From Lentinula raphanica (Eukaryota; Basidiomycota; Agaricomycetes; Agaricales; Omphalotaceae): 64,000 nucleotides of DNA. The stretch's first letter is position 1. Every line of letters begins with the position of its first letter. The translations under genes and the position numbers were made by a program. Under the pieces are notes generated by a model. The model saw only the letters and a program-made list of their open reading frames with translations. It did no database searches and had not been told where the DNA came from. The DNA is taken from the NCBI GenBank assembly GCA_027919835.1, contig JANVFP010000011.1, positions 1,364,001 to 1,428,000 of the forward strand, given 5' to 3'. This document shows, in pieces, positions 34,287-46,958 of this stretch.

Positions 34287-36221
34287 TCAAGGAGTACCAT
34301 TTTCAATCCGCTGGAGGGCAGTCTTCCAAGTAATGAGCCCTTGCATGATCGCATCTATGAAATAATGAGTATAACCTATTTGAAGTCTAAGTGAACCCAA
34401 ATACCTTATGTAGGACTGACAATCATTACAGTATCTTACGATCTTTTGTAAAGTTGACTCTGTCATCCCATTGGTCTGCAGACTGATCTTCCAAGCAGAT
34501 GTGTACCGTAAATGATGTCCAGTACTCTCAACTGCGTCAAAGTGGAACATATCTGCTCATAAATGATAAGTCTGAGTTTTCATGGGGTTCAGGACTATCA
34601 GATTGACATACCAGTGTTGAGCTCAGTAAAGATATTAGCAGGTCCCGCGACCGGGTTCATAGTCGAAGTCAAGGGTCCCGCGACCAAAGTCGAGGGTCCC
34701 GCGACCAAAGTCAAAGTCGAGGGTCCCGCGACCAAAGTCAAAGTCGAGGGTCCCGCGACCAAAGTCAAAGTCGAGGGTCCAGCTCTACCTGCAGATGATG
34801 AAGATGGCGATGAAGATGGTAAACGGTCATTTGCTTTCTGAATCATTTCTAAGATGTCAAGATAATTGCCGAATTCGACAGATCCAGGTGAAGGAGGTGT
34901 TTCATATTCTCTATGTGCAAGTTCCCAGCGCGCTCTCTTCACAGGCCGGGTAGAAGGATCAACCTTGCTTGGAGGAGCAGGTTGTGTGGGAAACAGGGGA
35001 GCTAGGCAAATAACTAATTTTAGAGGATAGGTCTTCGAATTTGAACCAATGCCTTACCAAAATCATGTTCTTTTCGTTTACCCAAAGATTTTTTTGATGA
35101 CCCTGGCTGTGATGGAGGTGGAGGCGAAGGTGAAGATACTTGGTCAGTCATAGGTCGAGCAGACATAGCAAGGGCAGTATCGAGGGCCCTAGCAAGAGAA
35201 GGCTTAGCTCTGGCAGGCGTAGGCGTAGCGCGAACAGAAGTAGGCGTAGCCTGGGTAGAAAGAAGCATAGCCCTGGCAGAAAGAGGCGTAGCCCAGGCAG
35301 AAAGAGGTGTAGCCCAGGCAGAAGTAGGCGTAGCTCAGACAGAAGTATTAGGCGTAGCTCGGACAGAAGTATTAGGCGTAGCTCGGACAGAAGTATTAGG
35401 CGTAGCTCGGACAGAAGTATTAGGTGTAGCTCGAGCAGAAGTAGTGGGCGTAGCTCGAGCAGGAGTAGTAGGCGTAGCTCGAGCAGGAGTGGTTTGAGTA
35501 GGTGTCTGAGCTCCTCCAGACGTAGATGGCAATGAAGCAGAGGAGATGGTGGTAAGCGATGACATATCTGACAAAGGTCCAAGATACGTTTCTTTCTCTG
35601 TGAACAATAGCTTTTGAAGAGATTCTTTGTTCAAAAGAAAATGGAACGTACCAGGAAAACTTTGCACATCAACCTGTGATCCCTTTCCAAGAAGAGTAGC
35701 TAGGGGAACTAATGTTGAAGTTAGCTTGAATATTTCCTTGCTGATCGTAGAAGATATTCTTACCCCAATAACCGCACCAGTCGCCCACTTTCCCACAAGC
35801 GAAAGCAATTGTATTACCTCTACCTTTGCGAAGTATACTTTCACAATATACCCCACTCTCATAGGCATGGAGACATGAGGGAAAGCGGTACTTGTGTTCA
35901 CGTCGATATTTTTCAAGAGTTGGGATATCAACCATGACGGGTTGACCAGTGGTATCATCTCGTGGGCTTCAATCAAAGTCAAACGATGTGTACTCAAGCA
36001 AAAGACGAAGCAATAACATACTATGGATAATCACGGATCCCAAGACCTGGTTCAAAATGGAGCAATCTTTTGTCTCTGATGGCTCCTGTGACTTCGGTTT
36101 TGAGCTCTTTGTGTATAGCAGCTTTGTACACAGGCGATGCAGTCATTGCACGCTTTGTTGGCGAGAAACTGTCAGCAAGTTTGGTGGCTTGGGTGTGAGC
36201 AGATCGCAGAACAGGAGCCAT
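34287..36221 (-). CDS. Hypothetical multi-exon gene with ARATPNTSV and AGPSTLTLV repeats
   Basis: The gene starts at 36221 (MAPVLRSAHTQATKLADSFS). An intron near 36020-35967 joins RDY to PRDDTTGQPVMVDIPTLEKY. A Cys-containing segment follows (CLHAYESGVYCESILRKG, ACGKVGDWCGYWGKN), which may bind a metal. The next part is low-complexity, with repeated ARATPTT/VRATPNTS units (about 35510-35190). Later exons contain KRKEHDFGKAL, VKRARWELAHREYETPPSPG and tandem AGPSTLTLV units. The last frame ends at 34287 (ALQRIENGTP). Exon borders are approximate and I do not recognise the family. Its repeat-rich architecture and position among TE remnants suggest a TE-associated protein. Confidence 0.45.
34660..34790 (-). 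repeat. 27-bp coding minisatellite, about four units
   Basis: Units of GGTCCCGCGACCAAAGTC plus AAAGTCGAG lie in tandem and encode AGPSTLTLV on the minus strand. The 27-bp length keeps the frame, and one unit is shortened by six bases, also in frame. Confidence 0.75.
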
Positions 36222-36469
36222 AGCAATGCAGAATGGCGAGACAAAACAGCAGGGCAGAATAGCAAGGGAGAATGAGTTGGAGTCAACATTTTAAAGGAAC
36301 AAGTACTCACATGAATGTAGGTAAAATTTTACACTCTTCAAACTGCCACCATCGTCACAGGACTGCTAGAGATTCTCTGGGTTTGAGGAAATATTGCTTC
36401 TTCGTTGACTCAGAAAGCCACCATCTCAGTGGAAATGGACAGAAGAACGTTCTAGATCCCAGTTTGCAT

Positions 36470-36690
36470 CTTCGTTGTTGTGTCTTTGTGCTGTCGTTGA
36501 GTCTTCGTGCTGTCGTTGAGTCTTCGTGCTGTCTCCACTGAGTCTTCGTGCTGTCTCCACTGAGTCTTCGTTGAGTCTTCGCGCTGTCTCCGTTGTGTCT
36601 CCGTTGAGTCTTCGCGCTGTCTTCGCGCTGTCTCCGTTGTGTCTTCGTGCTGTCTCCGTTGTGTCTTCGTGCTGTCTCCGTTATATGAAA
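36470..36690 (+). repeat. Minisatellite of ~18-21 bp (TCTTCGTGCTGTCTCCGTTG)
   Basis: About ten imperfect units of TCTTCGTGCTGTC(TCC)GTTGAG type are present. It keeps the reverse frame open (repeated STKTQ-type peptide), which I do not regard as a gene. Confidence 0.75.
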
Positions 36691-36779
36691 CATGTAGTAT
36701 CTACAACGTAGCAGAAATCCTCGGTGAGTTTGCCTGAAATTCCGCGGTTCAGAACAATAGTTACTCACTCGTAAAAAAT

Positions 36780-37511
36780 CTTAGACATAATGGTTGGCCT
36801 GTAGTCACTACTTCTGCTACTTCTGCTTCAAAAACTGCTTGTCATTTGTCAAAGAATTCCTGTGGCAGCAACGCAGATGTTCGTAATGAAGCTCGCAACA
36901 GGTTGTAATCCAAGAAGGTGTTTCATTATGTAGGTTTGAAAAAAAGTGTGTGAAAACAAGGCAGTCACAGGAAGTCACCGGAAGTCACCGTCATGAGTGG
37001 TCACAGGTCAGTCAACTTATCACGAGGTCACAGCGTGACTGATACGGGCAGCGGACGGGCATTGGAACCTAATCAGCCGGAGGCTTAGTCCGATCAATTG
37101 GAGTACTACGAATCAAATAAACCCGCGTCGGTGTTGGCCAACTTCGTTTTCTCATCGTGGAAAACGATTATGTAATGACACTAGTGATAAGATAAGATAT
37201 TTATTTACAGTTTGGTCCTTCTGCTTCTTCCACCCACGTTTCTTCATCGCGCCAAGTGTATCTTGCTCTAACTACCTGGTTTTCAGTTGCCACAGCTTAA
37301 GGAAATCGAGGTAGATTGGATACCTTCCTGTATTCTTGCACAAACCTAGCCCGGCGCCGGTTTTACCGATATATTTCCGATGGTACTTTACGGTTATTGA
37401 ATCCGAGTGTTCGTCACCTGGCACTCCTAATGCACGCAGCCAGCCTGATATTTAAGGCTGATCTTCGTTAATCTCCACTTTCGCTCTTGTCCCATACTCC
37501 CCTCGAGCACC
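36780..37511. promoter_or_regulatory. Intergenic region upstream of the GH3 gene
   Basis: No gene is seen. It contains short GTCACAGGTCA/GTCACCGGAAGTCACCG repeats near 36960-37030. The last ~100 bp before the start codon at 37512 are pyrimidine-rich (CTCCACTTTCGCTCTTGTCC), as is common in fungal promoters. Confidence 0.35.
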
Positions 37512-40500
37512 ATGACAATCGACGTGGAAAAAACACTCGCAAAGCTTTCAATCACTCAGAAGATTAAGCTTTTATCTGGCCTGGTAAGTTTGAGTTTTCA
37601 CGTCTAAGCTCATATCAGTTGATCATCTCACGTCGCAGGGTTGGTGGCATACCGAACCAGTGGAAGAGTATGGAATCCCTTCGATGAGAATGAGTGATGG
37701 TGCGCTGCACCCCCCCTGCCAAACTTCAGGCCAACTTCTCCGCTCATTTTCTTCTGAAACTCAGGTCCGAATGGTGTTCGTGGTACAAGGTGTACGTTTT
37801 CCCGGCTGCAAGTCGTGCCCAAGAATCGCTGACATCCTGGCATCCAGTCTTCAACGGCGTTCCTTCTTCGTGTTTCCCTTCTTCAACCGGATTGGGAGCA
37901 TCATTTGACGTTGATCTCGCTTATAAAGTGGGCGTGGCCCTTGGTGAAGAATGTCGGGCCAAAGGCTGTCATATTCTCTTAGGTCCTACTGTAAATACCC
38001 AAAGATCCCCTCTTGGTGGACGATCTTTCGAGTCTTTTGCTGAAGATCCGACTTTGAATGGGTTGATCGCTGCGGCCTACATCAATGGAGTACAAAGCAA
38101 GGGTGTCAGTGCGACGATCAAGCATTTTGTCGCGAATGACCAAGAGTTTGAGAGATTTTCCATCAGCAGTAAGTTCTTGAATTTTGTTAGTATGTACAAG
38201 TTCAACGACAAATGGCCACGGACACACTGAACTAGGTGATGTCAGCGAGCGTGCATTGCGCGAGATCTATCTTAAACCTTTCCAACTGGCATTGAAGCAT
38301 TCAAATCCTTGGGCTCTCATGTCTTCGTAGGTGTTCTGAACTCAAGGTTTTCGGGCTTTGACACGTTTTATTCTTCAGCTATAATCGCGTAAACGGCGTT
38401 CATGTCTCGGAAAGCTCCTGGCTTTTGGATGATATCCTTCGCAAGGTGAGCTCTCTGTTTGACCAAAAATTCCGTTGACAATATCTGTTCCAGGAATGGG
38501 GGTTCAAGGGTATATTCCGATAATCTACTGACTAGGCTAGATATGACCTAATCAGACTATTAGGGCTGATCATGAGCGATTGGATTGGGGTCTATAGCAC
38601 TGCAGAAAGTATCAAAGCTGGCGTGGATCTCGAAATGCCGTACGCGAAGGTGTTTGGTATTCCTTGGTTCACTTCTGATCGTATTTTAGAGGGCCCACAG
38701 TTATGCGTGGAAAAGCAGTGGAACGGTCTTTAGCTGCTCAGAAACTGTTTGTTAGTGACATCGACGATAGATCACGCAAGGTAAGTTGATTCGAACGCTA
38801 TTCTATTAATACGAGATGAATGTATCATGTATTGTAGGTATTAGAACTCCTCCAAAAGGCTTATGCCTCAGGCATCCCGTTCGACGCTCCAGAAGAAGGA
38901 GTCGACACTCCGGAGCTTCGAAAACTATTACGAGAAGCAGCTGCAGACTCAATCGTCTTGCTCAAGAACGATAACAACCTTCTACCTCTCACTTCAGATC
39001 CGAAAGTCAAATCCATCGCTGTGATCGGTCCAAACGCGAAATACGCGTTTTCTTCTGGAGGAGGATCAGCGAGATTGCTTGAGTCCTATACTGTCACGCC
39101 ATTGCAAGGCATTGAGGCTGGGGCAAAGGAACTAGGCTTGGATGTCAAGTTCACGTTGGGTGCAACGACTCATAAGCTCAATCCGTTGCTTGATCCCTCT
39201 ATCACCCTCCCAGACAGTGGCTCGGAAAAGGGAGCTCTTCTCGAATTCTGGAACAAGAGTCCCATCAACGGTTTTGCGACTGCTAAATCACAACTGTCAG
39301 AGAATGATAATCTCGCGCCGTGTGACTGGAGCTGTACTACAAAAGTCAGCAACTGTGTACTACTCGATGGCGTTGTAAGTATGGTTCCAAGACCGTTGTT
39401 CGTTCGGCTGATCTCACATCATGAAAATCCAGGATGAAAGCAAAGTTGAAAAAGATTGTTTCCTCCGAGTATGTGTTCCGTCGATGTGATTGTTCGTCTT
39501 CATCTGAGTATTCTCCAGTACTCGACGGTGTTCACTCCAGAGGAATCAGGCACCTACGAATTCTCCCTCATTCTGGCGGGTACCGGGAATTTTTTCTTCG
39601 ACGGCAAGCTCATCATCGATCTCAGCACTGCTCCCATTCCTGGCGACTATTTCATGGGATTAGGAACTGCGGAGGTGAAAGCACAAGTACCGGACCTCAA
39701 GGCTGGACAAGGATATCGCTTGGAAGTACGGGCCAGTAATCATGCTTATGTTCGACAGACTCCTATCATTCCCAATTGGGGAGGTTTGAGGATTGGTGCG
39801 ATCAGAGCTGTGGAACCTGAAGATGCGTTGAAGGACGCGATTCAGCTAGCGGAATCTTCAGATGGTACGTATCTCTGCTATGTTTCGATACTCTGTTGCT
39901 GATCTTAAATCTCTCTGCCAGTTGCAATCCTGGTAGTGGGCTTGAATCATGAGTAAGTCATCGAATCATATCGGTTATTCTGGACTTCAGCAACTCCTTA
40001 TTCCCTCCTCTTTACTTGTTAGCTGGGAGAGCGAGGGATACGATCGCCCCGATCTTGAGTGAGCTTCAGTCCTCATTCCTGCTTTGATGAATGTTCCACT
40101 TCAAAACCAGATTACCGGGTCTCACCAATCGCCTCGTAACTGGAGTGCTGAAAGCCAATCCGAAAACCATCGTCATTAATCAATCTGGTTCTTCTGTAGT
40201 TTTCCCGTGGATTGACGAGGCGACAACAGTCTTACAAGTATGTATACTAGCAGCTGTTTCTTCTCTTTCCCTCAATCTTGAGAGCAATTTTGTTCAGGCA
40301 TTCTATGGTGGAAATGAACTGGGTAACGGAATCGCGGACGTGCTGTTCGGGAAAGTTAATCCCTCAGCCAAACTATCGCTGACTTTCCCGTGAGTTTCGG
40401 TCATCAACCCTCAAACAATATCTGAGTTCCAACTTTATACTCCAGAAAACGATTGGAAGACGTTCCTTCCTATCCTTCTTACGGAAATAAAGGTCAAGAA

Positions 40501-41042
40501 CATGGAAGAATCCTTTACAATGAGGTACATCAACGCTCCTGCAGTGGGCTTCCTGTCTAACGACGAGCTAACGATCAATTTCGTAGGGTGTGTTCGTAGG
40601 ATACCGAGGATATCAAGTCAAAAATCTAGCACCGATGTTCCCTTTCGGATTTGGCCTATCTTATTCAACATTCGAATTATCGGCTCTCAACTGCTCCGAT
40701 GTCTCTCCCGAAGGGTCCTTCACTGTGTCATTCACAATCAAAAACACCGGCAAGGTAGACGGGCGGGAGGTTGCGCAGGTTTATATCTCGGATGATGAGG
40801 CCTCACTCCCTCGACCCGAACGGGAATTGAAGGCGTTTAAAAAGGTGGCATTGAAAGCGGGAGAGAGTCAAATTGTCGAGGTGAACTTGGACCGGGAAGC
40901 GCTTGGATTCTTTGATGAAAGACGAGGAGAATGGGTTGCAGAGAAGGGAACATTCAGTGTTCTGATTGGTGTGTCTTCAGAAGATATCAAGCTGAAGGGG
41001 AATGTGGAAATGAAGAATAAGCTAGCATGGCGTGGGCTCTGA
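37512..41042 (+). CDS. Beta-glucosidase, GH3 family with PA14 domain, intracellular type
   Basis: Eighteen exons can be followed from 37512, all with GT-AG introns. They sum to 2562 nt (853 residues), an exact frame. The enzyme should hydrolyse terminal beta-glucosidic bonds of cellobiose-like oligosaccharides or glucosides. The GH3 N-terminal barrel contains [40 protein letters not shown] and the nucleophile motif [11 protein letters not shown], with Asp at about residue 224. The C-terminal sandwich domain starts near [15 protein letters not shown]. It is interrupted by a PA14 insert (about 390-560: [32 protein letters not shown]) and continues with [21 protein letters not shown] fibronectin-III-like domain ends the protein ([32 protein letters not shown]). 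There is no signal peptide, which fits the intracellular PA14-type GH3 enzymes of fungi. The exon of 16 nt at 38494-38509 is unusually small. The frame looks functional. Confidence 0.93.
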
Positions 41043-41266
41043 TATAGAGCACCGTCACTCTGTTCATACAGTCTACCAACAAATACTAGGTATATCCTGT
41101 CGCTCCCTTCGTAGACGGTCATCGTCGGCCAAAGAGTTCACGCGTATGACTCATATACCGTGGACCATGAGCAATAATACACGTGATCTCCATGTTGCGC
41201 GTGAACTCTAATTCTTGTTCAATGTTAGCATCGAACTTTCTCTTTAATTTCCTTGGGCTTTTGGGT

Positions 41267-44248
41267 ATGGGTGTTGCAGGGCTCTGGCCGGTAACCTTCT
41301 AGCTTTTCATGTCATATAATATTTCTTACAAAGTTTTGCCAGCTTCTAGAACCGGCTCAATCTGTGACAACACTGACCGCACTTTCGCTCACCAAATTCA
41401 ATAGCACCAGTCGTGGATATCGCATCGGCATCGATGCCTCTATCTGGTTCTTTCATGCAGAGTATGGCAAAGAAGGCGAAAATCCAGAGCTCCGTACACT
41501 CTTCTTCCGATGTGCTCAATTACTGAGCCAAGGTTTCCTACCGTTGTTCGTGTTCGACGGTCCGTTGAGACCAGATATTAAACGAGGCAAAAGGATCAAC
41601 AAATCTGCGCACAAGTTAGTCACTGGCATGCAGGCTATCATTGAGGCTTTCGGATTTGAGTACCGCACGGTGTGTTTGGTGAAGTGTTGAACAATTACTA
41701 CGATCTTGATATTGTTCATTCCTAGGCTCCTGGAGAGGCAGAGGCAGAGTTGGCATTCTTAAATAGGGTCGGAATCATAGACGGAATTTTATCTGATGAT
41801 GTCGACAACTTCCTGTTTGGCGCTCACACCGTGGTCCGGAACCATTCCTCAACTCATGCTGGCGCGAAGAGTGCGATCGAAAAGGCCAAAGTATACACCT
41901 ATACCCTTCCTCACCCTGCGTTCCCAGATTTCGGTCGCGAAGAACTCATATTCATCGCTCTTTGCTCCGGCGGTGACTACGGTACAGGCCTCGATAATTG
42001 TGGTATCAAGATTTCGTACGGTCTTGCGCGTGCTGGATTTGGGAAAAGCCTTTGTCAGGCTGCACTCAATCACCTTGAAGAATCTGCGGAGCTCAAAGAT
42101 TTTGTTCGGCAATGGAAGAAACACCTTGCACATGAGCTGAAGACCAATGCATCCGGGTTCCTGCCTCGCAAATCACCTAAACTTGCAAGTGCCATTCCCG
42201 AAACATTCCCAGATATCAAGGTCCTGCTTGCTTATCTGAGGCCTGTCACCAGCGAGAGCCTTGGCCGTTCGGAGCGCTATGACGACCTTTTAGTCGGTCG
42301 TGGCAGTAGCGATGGATGGTTGAAGAAGGATCCGTCCTTGCCGATGCTCGCTGAGAAGTGCGAGTTCTACTTTGAGTGGGGGTTCATGGAGAGTATCATC
42401 AAGCGTTTCAGAACTGTCATCTTTCAGGGCGTTGCCCTCCGAATCATGCGTCGTGCCTGCATACTACAACAAACAACAAGCTGGAGGGATGGCAAAGCGG
42501 TCGATCTTGACACCATCCGTTCTCACTTCGCATCCGGGTTTCACATCGAAGATCACAAGTCTTCGTGTCCTGCATTGGTTAAGGACATCAGCAAAACACG
42601 GAAGCATGAATCCACTTCCAAGACACTCGAATACCGAGTTGCTATCAATCCTACTGTCCTAGTCGATCTCATCACTCCTGGAGTCAAAGGCATTCGTCGG
42701 CCCGATGACAAGGACGAATGGGCGGAATTCGAAGAAGCTGATATGGACTCGTCTGATAACGAAGCGTCTACCAGAGGGAAGTCCAAACAGAAGGGATACC
42801 CAGACCCTACTCTGCCGTTGAAGTTATGGCTTCCCGCAGTAGTCGTCAAAGAAGCAATCCCAGACTCAGTGCAGACTTACGAGGAGTCCCAGAAACGGAA
42901 GGAAGAGAAGAAGGCCGGAAAAGGAAAAAAGACGAAAGCAGTGGGAGATGGGCCAAAGGTCAAGCCTATGAAGAAACCGAAACCAAAGCCAAGCTCTTCG
43001 GTTTCAGCGATCAAGGAGAAACCATCCATGTCCCAATCAGACATCCGAAGCGACAAGGACCTCGACTCATCTGACGACGATGTCGAATATGACGATCTGT
43101 TCCTTCCCAATCGTCCTTCTCACTCGACAACAACAACTCCCAACCCAGATGATCTTTCTTCTAGTGATGTTCCTTCTCCGAACAGTCATTCTAGCCGCTA
43201 CCGACTTGATCATACACGCGACCAAGCCAAATCCTCGCACAAGGTCTTCGGAATACCCGAACGCGATAAGGGTAAGCAGAAGGCTATTGCTATGCCTAGA
43301 CCTGGTGGCCATCTCTCAAAGGATGACGCCAACGCTACGCCGAAGAAGATTCAGAAAGATAGGGCGCGACAACGACCGCGTTATCAGTCATCTTCACCTG
43401 AGAAGATGCCACAACCCTTCCCTGTGTCACTGAACAACTCGTCTGACGACGATAGTGATGATCCTGATTATGACTATGAGTCGAATCACTTTTACACTCA
43501 ATCTCCCGCTCCTCCCGGCCCACCGCAGACACCCTCACCACAAAAGAAAACCCGGAAGGCAGACACATTCACTTCGAGCTCAGAATCAGCTTCAGAGAAT
43601 GAGCTTGGCAGTCCGAAGAAGGGAAAGGATGGTATGCTGAATAAATCGCCACGCAAATCGAAGGACCACGGATATCCGAAAGGTCTCGAGTCCGGTACTC
43701 TTGACCAGACTCGTAGAACGATTCGCGATATTCCGCATCCCTCGCGGGCTGCAAGGGCGGAGTCTCCTACGCCTCTGAGACGAACTAGTCCACATAAAGG
43801 TGAAGCTGTGCATGTGGGCGCTATGGTCGAGAGCACGGAGGCTCCCACACCATCATCGCACGTCAGTAATCCTTGTCCCCCACCACCGTCAAAAGACCTC
43901 ATCTTCATATCCGACTCTGAAGACGAGGAAGAAGAGCGGACAACAACGGTGACGAAACCCACATCCAAAACCCGACTCGGACCAGGATCCAAGGAGGCTA
44001 CGGCGTCCGCTATCCCATACGCCATAAAGCCCACCAAATCTAGCACATCAAATTCGTTGAAGAAGAGCACGAGCAACACATTACGACAAGGCAGAAATGA
44101 CATCTCTGCTATAAATGACGACGACGATGTCCCGCCACTTCACCGCGCTCGAGCGAGAGCGAAGGCCACGACGAAGACGACGATCACGAAGAAACCAAAG
44201 ATCAAGGAAGTGGTGGATATCATAGAACTTAGTGACGATTCCTCTTGA
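41267..44248 (+). CDS. GEN1/Yen1-type Holliday-junction resolvase (XPG family)
   Basis: Three exons, 41267-41290, 41343-41669 and 41726-44248, sum to 2874 nt (957 residues). The start at 41267 is chosen because the 24-nt exon MGVAGLWP supplies the conserved XPG N-terminus. The XPG-N part has IGIDASIWFFHAEYG and LFVFDGPLRPDIKRG. The XPG-I part has APGEAEAELAFLNR, GILSDDVDNFLFGA and LCSGGDYGTGLDNCGI, so the acidic metal-binding residues are kept. The region around 330-470 may hold the chromodomain-like fold of this subfamily. The long C-terminal tail (about 480-957) is disordered, rich in Ser, Pro, Lys and Asp. It carries two SUMO-interaction-like motifs, LIFISDSEDEEEE and the C-terminal VVDIIELSDDSS. 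Enzymes of this family cut Holliday junctions symmetrically late in the cell cycle. It follows the GH3 gene by about 225 bp. Confidence 0.88.
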
Positions 44249-44578
44249 CGCCAAGAATCTCTCAAATTTTGTGCTTCTGTATCTACTTATTATTTTCCAT
44301 GCAACCTGATATCAGGTCAAGTCTATGTCCAATCAAATATGTACACGATTGGTTGAATCTGTAACGCCTACCCTCAGTGACTTCTTCCGTATCTCATTGC
44401 GGTGCGAGTAATTGAAGGACTCAGTCGAACGCTCCGGACAGCTGGGCTGCTTGGAAGTTGGCTGACGCCAAACGGCTGATTTCGGAGAACGAAAGTGTTT
44501 TGATCCGCGCTGAGTCATCACAGTCAACCTTATTTCTACCTCGGCCATCAATTCGATCTGCGGCATGCCACTCCTGTC

Positions 44579-45906
44579 ATGTCCAGGTCTACTCGCGTCT
44601 TCGATCCCCTAACTCAGAGTGCACTTCGAAAACGACCGAGGCCGACTTCCTCTGTCACACCTCCATCTCAAGAACTAATTGCCACATTCATCGCACATCA
44701 CAACGGCCAAGAACAATCTCTTCTCGTCTCTCGCCTTCCTGTCGAAATTCGAACCACGATTTTTCTTTACGCCCTTTCGAATTACGAGGATTTATCCACT
44801 GTCTATCCTTACTTCGCCCACACCTCTCAACCACAGTATTGCTATATATCAAAGGTCGACACTCGTTTACTCCGGACTTGTCGTCTGATTTATCTTGAAG
44901 CTCGTTTTCTACCCGTTAAAGCGAAAGAACACACCCTTTGGTGTCGTCAAGCCCCACCTGGGATCTACAATGCCCTTGATCCTTCTTCCTATTTCTCGAG
45001 GTTCACCGAAGAACAGAAGAATAGGATAGATCGTGTGCATATCTTTGCTCAACAGTATTTCCTCGAGCGGGACTTGCCTCGAGTTTGTAAGCAACCTCAT
45101 ATGCGGCCGAGGTTGTTGAAAATCACAATCAGGCATAGCGACTGGTGGTGGTACGACAAGAAGCCTGACGAGCCGCTGCGATTGAAGGATGGATGGGCGG
45201 ATGGACTCAAACATTTGAAGAGACTCCAGGAAGTCGTCCTTGAACTGGAGACGATGGAGAAAGACAAGGAACAGGTAACGTTTCTGACCTTTTTCACTTC
45301 GTATATTGCTTCTTCAGCTCTATTTCAGATGATTGCCATTGCCACTTATGTCAGTCGCGAGACTTTTGTGCTCGACAATGGTAACATTCTCAGCACCGCA
45401 AATAACCCCATCGTCTTTCGCGAATGGATTGGCCCACGAAGTATTTTCGAAAACGCTTATGAGAGGGCCCGACACATTTCGTCTGCTTCACCCACTTCCA
45501 GTATCTCACAGAACTCCGATATCAGTGAAGACACCACCGATGAGTCGGCTGTTCCAGATCCAGGAATCAAGTACTGCGTTGCACTTGTCAGGTGGACTAC
45601 ACTCAATTAATTGTGAAGACGAGATTCCGGCGCGCGATTTCAGCCTCGGTAACGCGCGATACAAAGATGATCCAAGCTTTGTAGTTAACAATTGTAAGTG
45701 TCGGTATTTGGAGCTGGTTGCCTGACACTAACTGCTATATAGCATGTGTAACATATAGAAATGGACAATTATCACTTCAAGCCTCAATCCTGATGGTCTA
45801 CGGTCAGACTTGTGATCATCGATGCGTACAATCTAACTCATCCCTCGAACCCTCCCTATTGTTCGTCGTCTTTGATATGTTATGCTTGCCGTGCCAGAAA
45901 ACCTGA
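44579..45906 (+). CDS. 2EXR/F-box-like domain protein
   Basis: The predicted exons are 44579-45274, 45329-45591, 45644-45693 and 45743-45906 (390 residues). The first three introns are good GT-AG introns of 50-54 bp; the end is less certain. A segment at about residues 50-120, LLVSRLPVEIRTTIFLYALS followed by RTCRLIYLEARFLPVKAKEH, follows the pattern of fungal 2EXR/DUF7730-type domains (LPxEIRxxIYxxAL, then CRxIYxEA). These are F-box-like and mostly of unknown role. The middle contains ITIRHSDWWWYDKKPDEPLR. No signal peptide or membrane segment is present. It lies about 330 bp downstream of the GEN1-like gene on the same strand. Confidence 0.6.
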
Positions 45907-46958
45907 AGCTGTTTACTTCCTGAGCCTCAATCAAGTGTTTCACCAATGCTTACAGAACGCTCCAGGTCCAGGTTACATTGCAAATCAAGAAGCTCTCATC
46001 AGAATGACCTATCGATAATTAGACCACCATCGTGTGCACGTTAGAACACGGTGTTCTAGGGTGTTCTTTAAAGAACAAATGAATCTTGGAAGTATTTCGT
46101 TATATGCCTCAACCGCGGCCCAAACAGCTCCCTTCCCATCAGACGAACGGGAGTCTGGTACGTCGCAGAGTCGGAACTACTGGAGCCTCAGCTTATCTTC
46201 CGTCAGGAGAACATGTCCCGTATGTCGCAGAGTCAGAATTAGTAAAGCTCATCTTCTTTTCAGGGGAACTTGTTGTTGACTACGGCAGTGGAGCTGGCGG
46301 AGGATTCCATGGTGCAGGAGGGCTCGAGAGGTAAGCATAATTGGATAAACGAAAATCATCACGTTCGGGCCTGACTATGTTCATCGTCAGTACGAAAAGA
46401 TCGAGTCCTTAGGCAAGTTGTGAGCGCTGAGATCTGAGATTTGGTAGGCAGCGCAAAGGCGTGGAAAGGTGTTGGCTCTTGAGATCTTACGAGCCGCATC
46501 TCTCTCGTTTTTCCCTGGCCCTACTATGTCTTGTCATCTACTACCGGTCTCTCGCCACCGCACACATGAATGTTCTCAGTTTCATATCGACACAGAATGT
46601 CGATTGGCTTCATCGTGGATCTGCATCGACGATCACCTTCCGAAATGCAGGTGAGAAGTGGTGACATATAGAATGGGCAAGAAGGCATACACTTTTCCCT
46701 ATACTCATGTTATATCTGTTCCGTCCCTTGTCCTCCCCCTCTCGCACCTTTTGCTAATGCTTTCACGCTGGGGTGACAGTCATAAGAGGGTTGCATCAAT
46801 GACAGGGAAAGGGTGAAAGTGGTTCAATTCAGTGAGCAATGGTGATTCAACTCGATAGTAGTCTCACTAAACACTATTGCATGTAAAGGGTCTTCTATTG
46901 ATATATTGCATACAAACAAGCCGGTCCTCGACGATATGGCATACGACTACTTCCCTTT
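45907..46958. other. Intergenic, no gene recognised
   Basis: Short open frames only, none with recognisable motifs or good splice context. It separates convergent genes and should contain both 3' ends. Confidence 0.4.

Noticed and set aside
36355..36768. Minus-strand STKTQRRQRED-type frame
   Set aside because: Product of the ~20-bp minisatellite; no splice or homology support.
43335..44103. Minus-strand frames opposite the GEN1-like tail
   Set aside because: Shadow frames over a well-supported coding exon.
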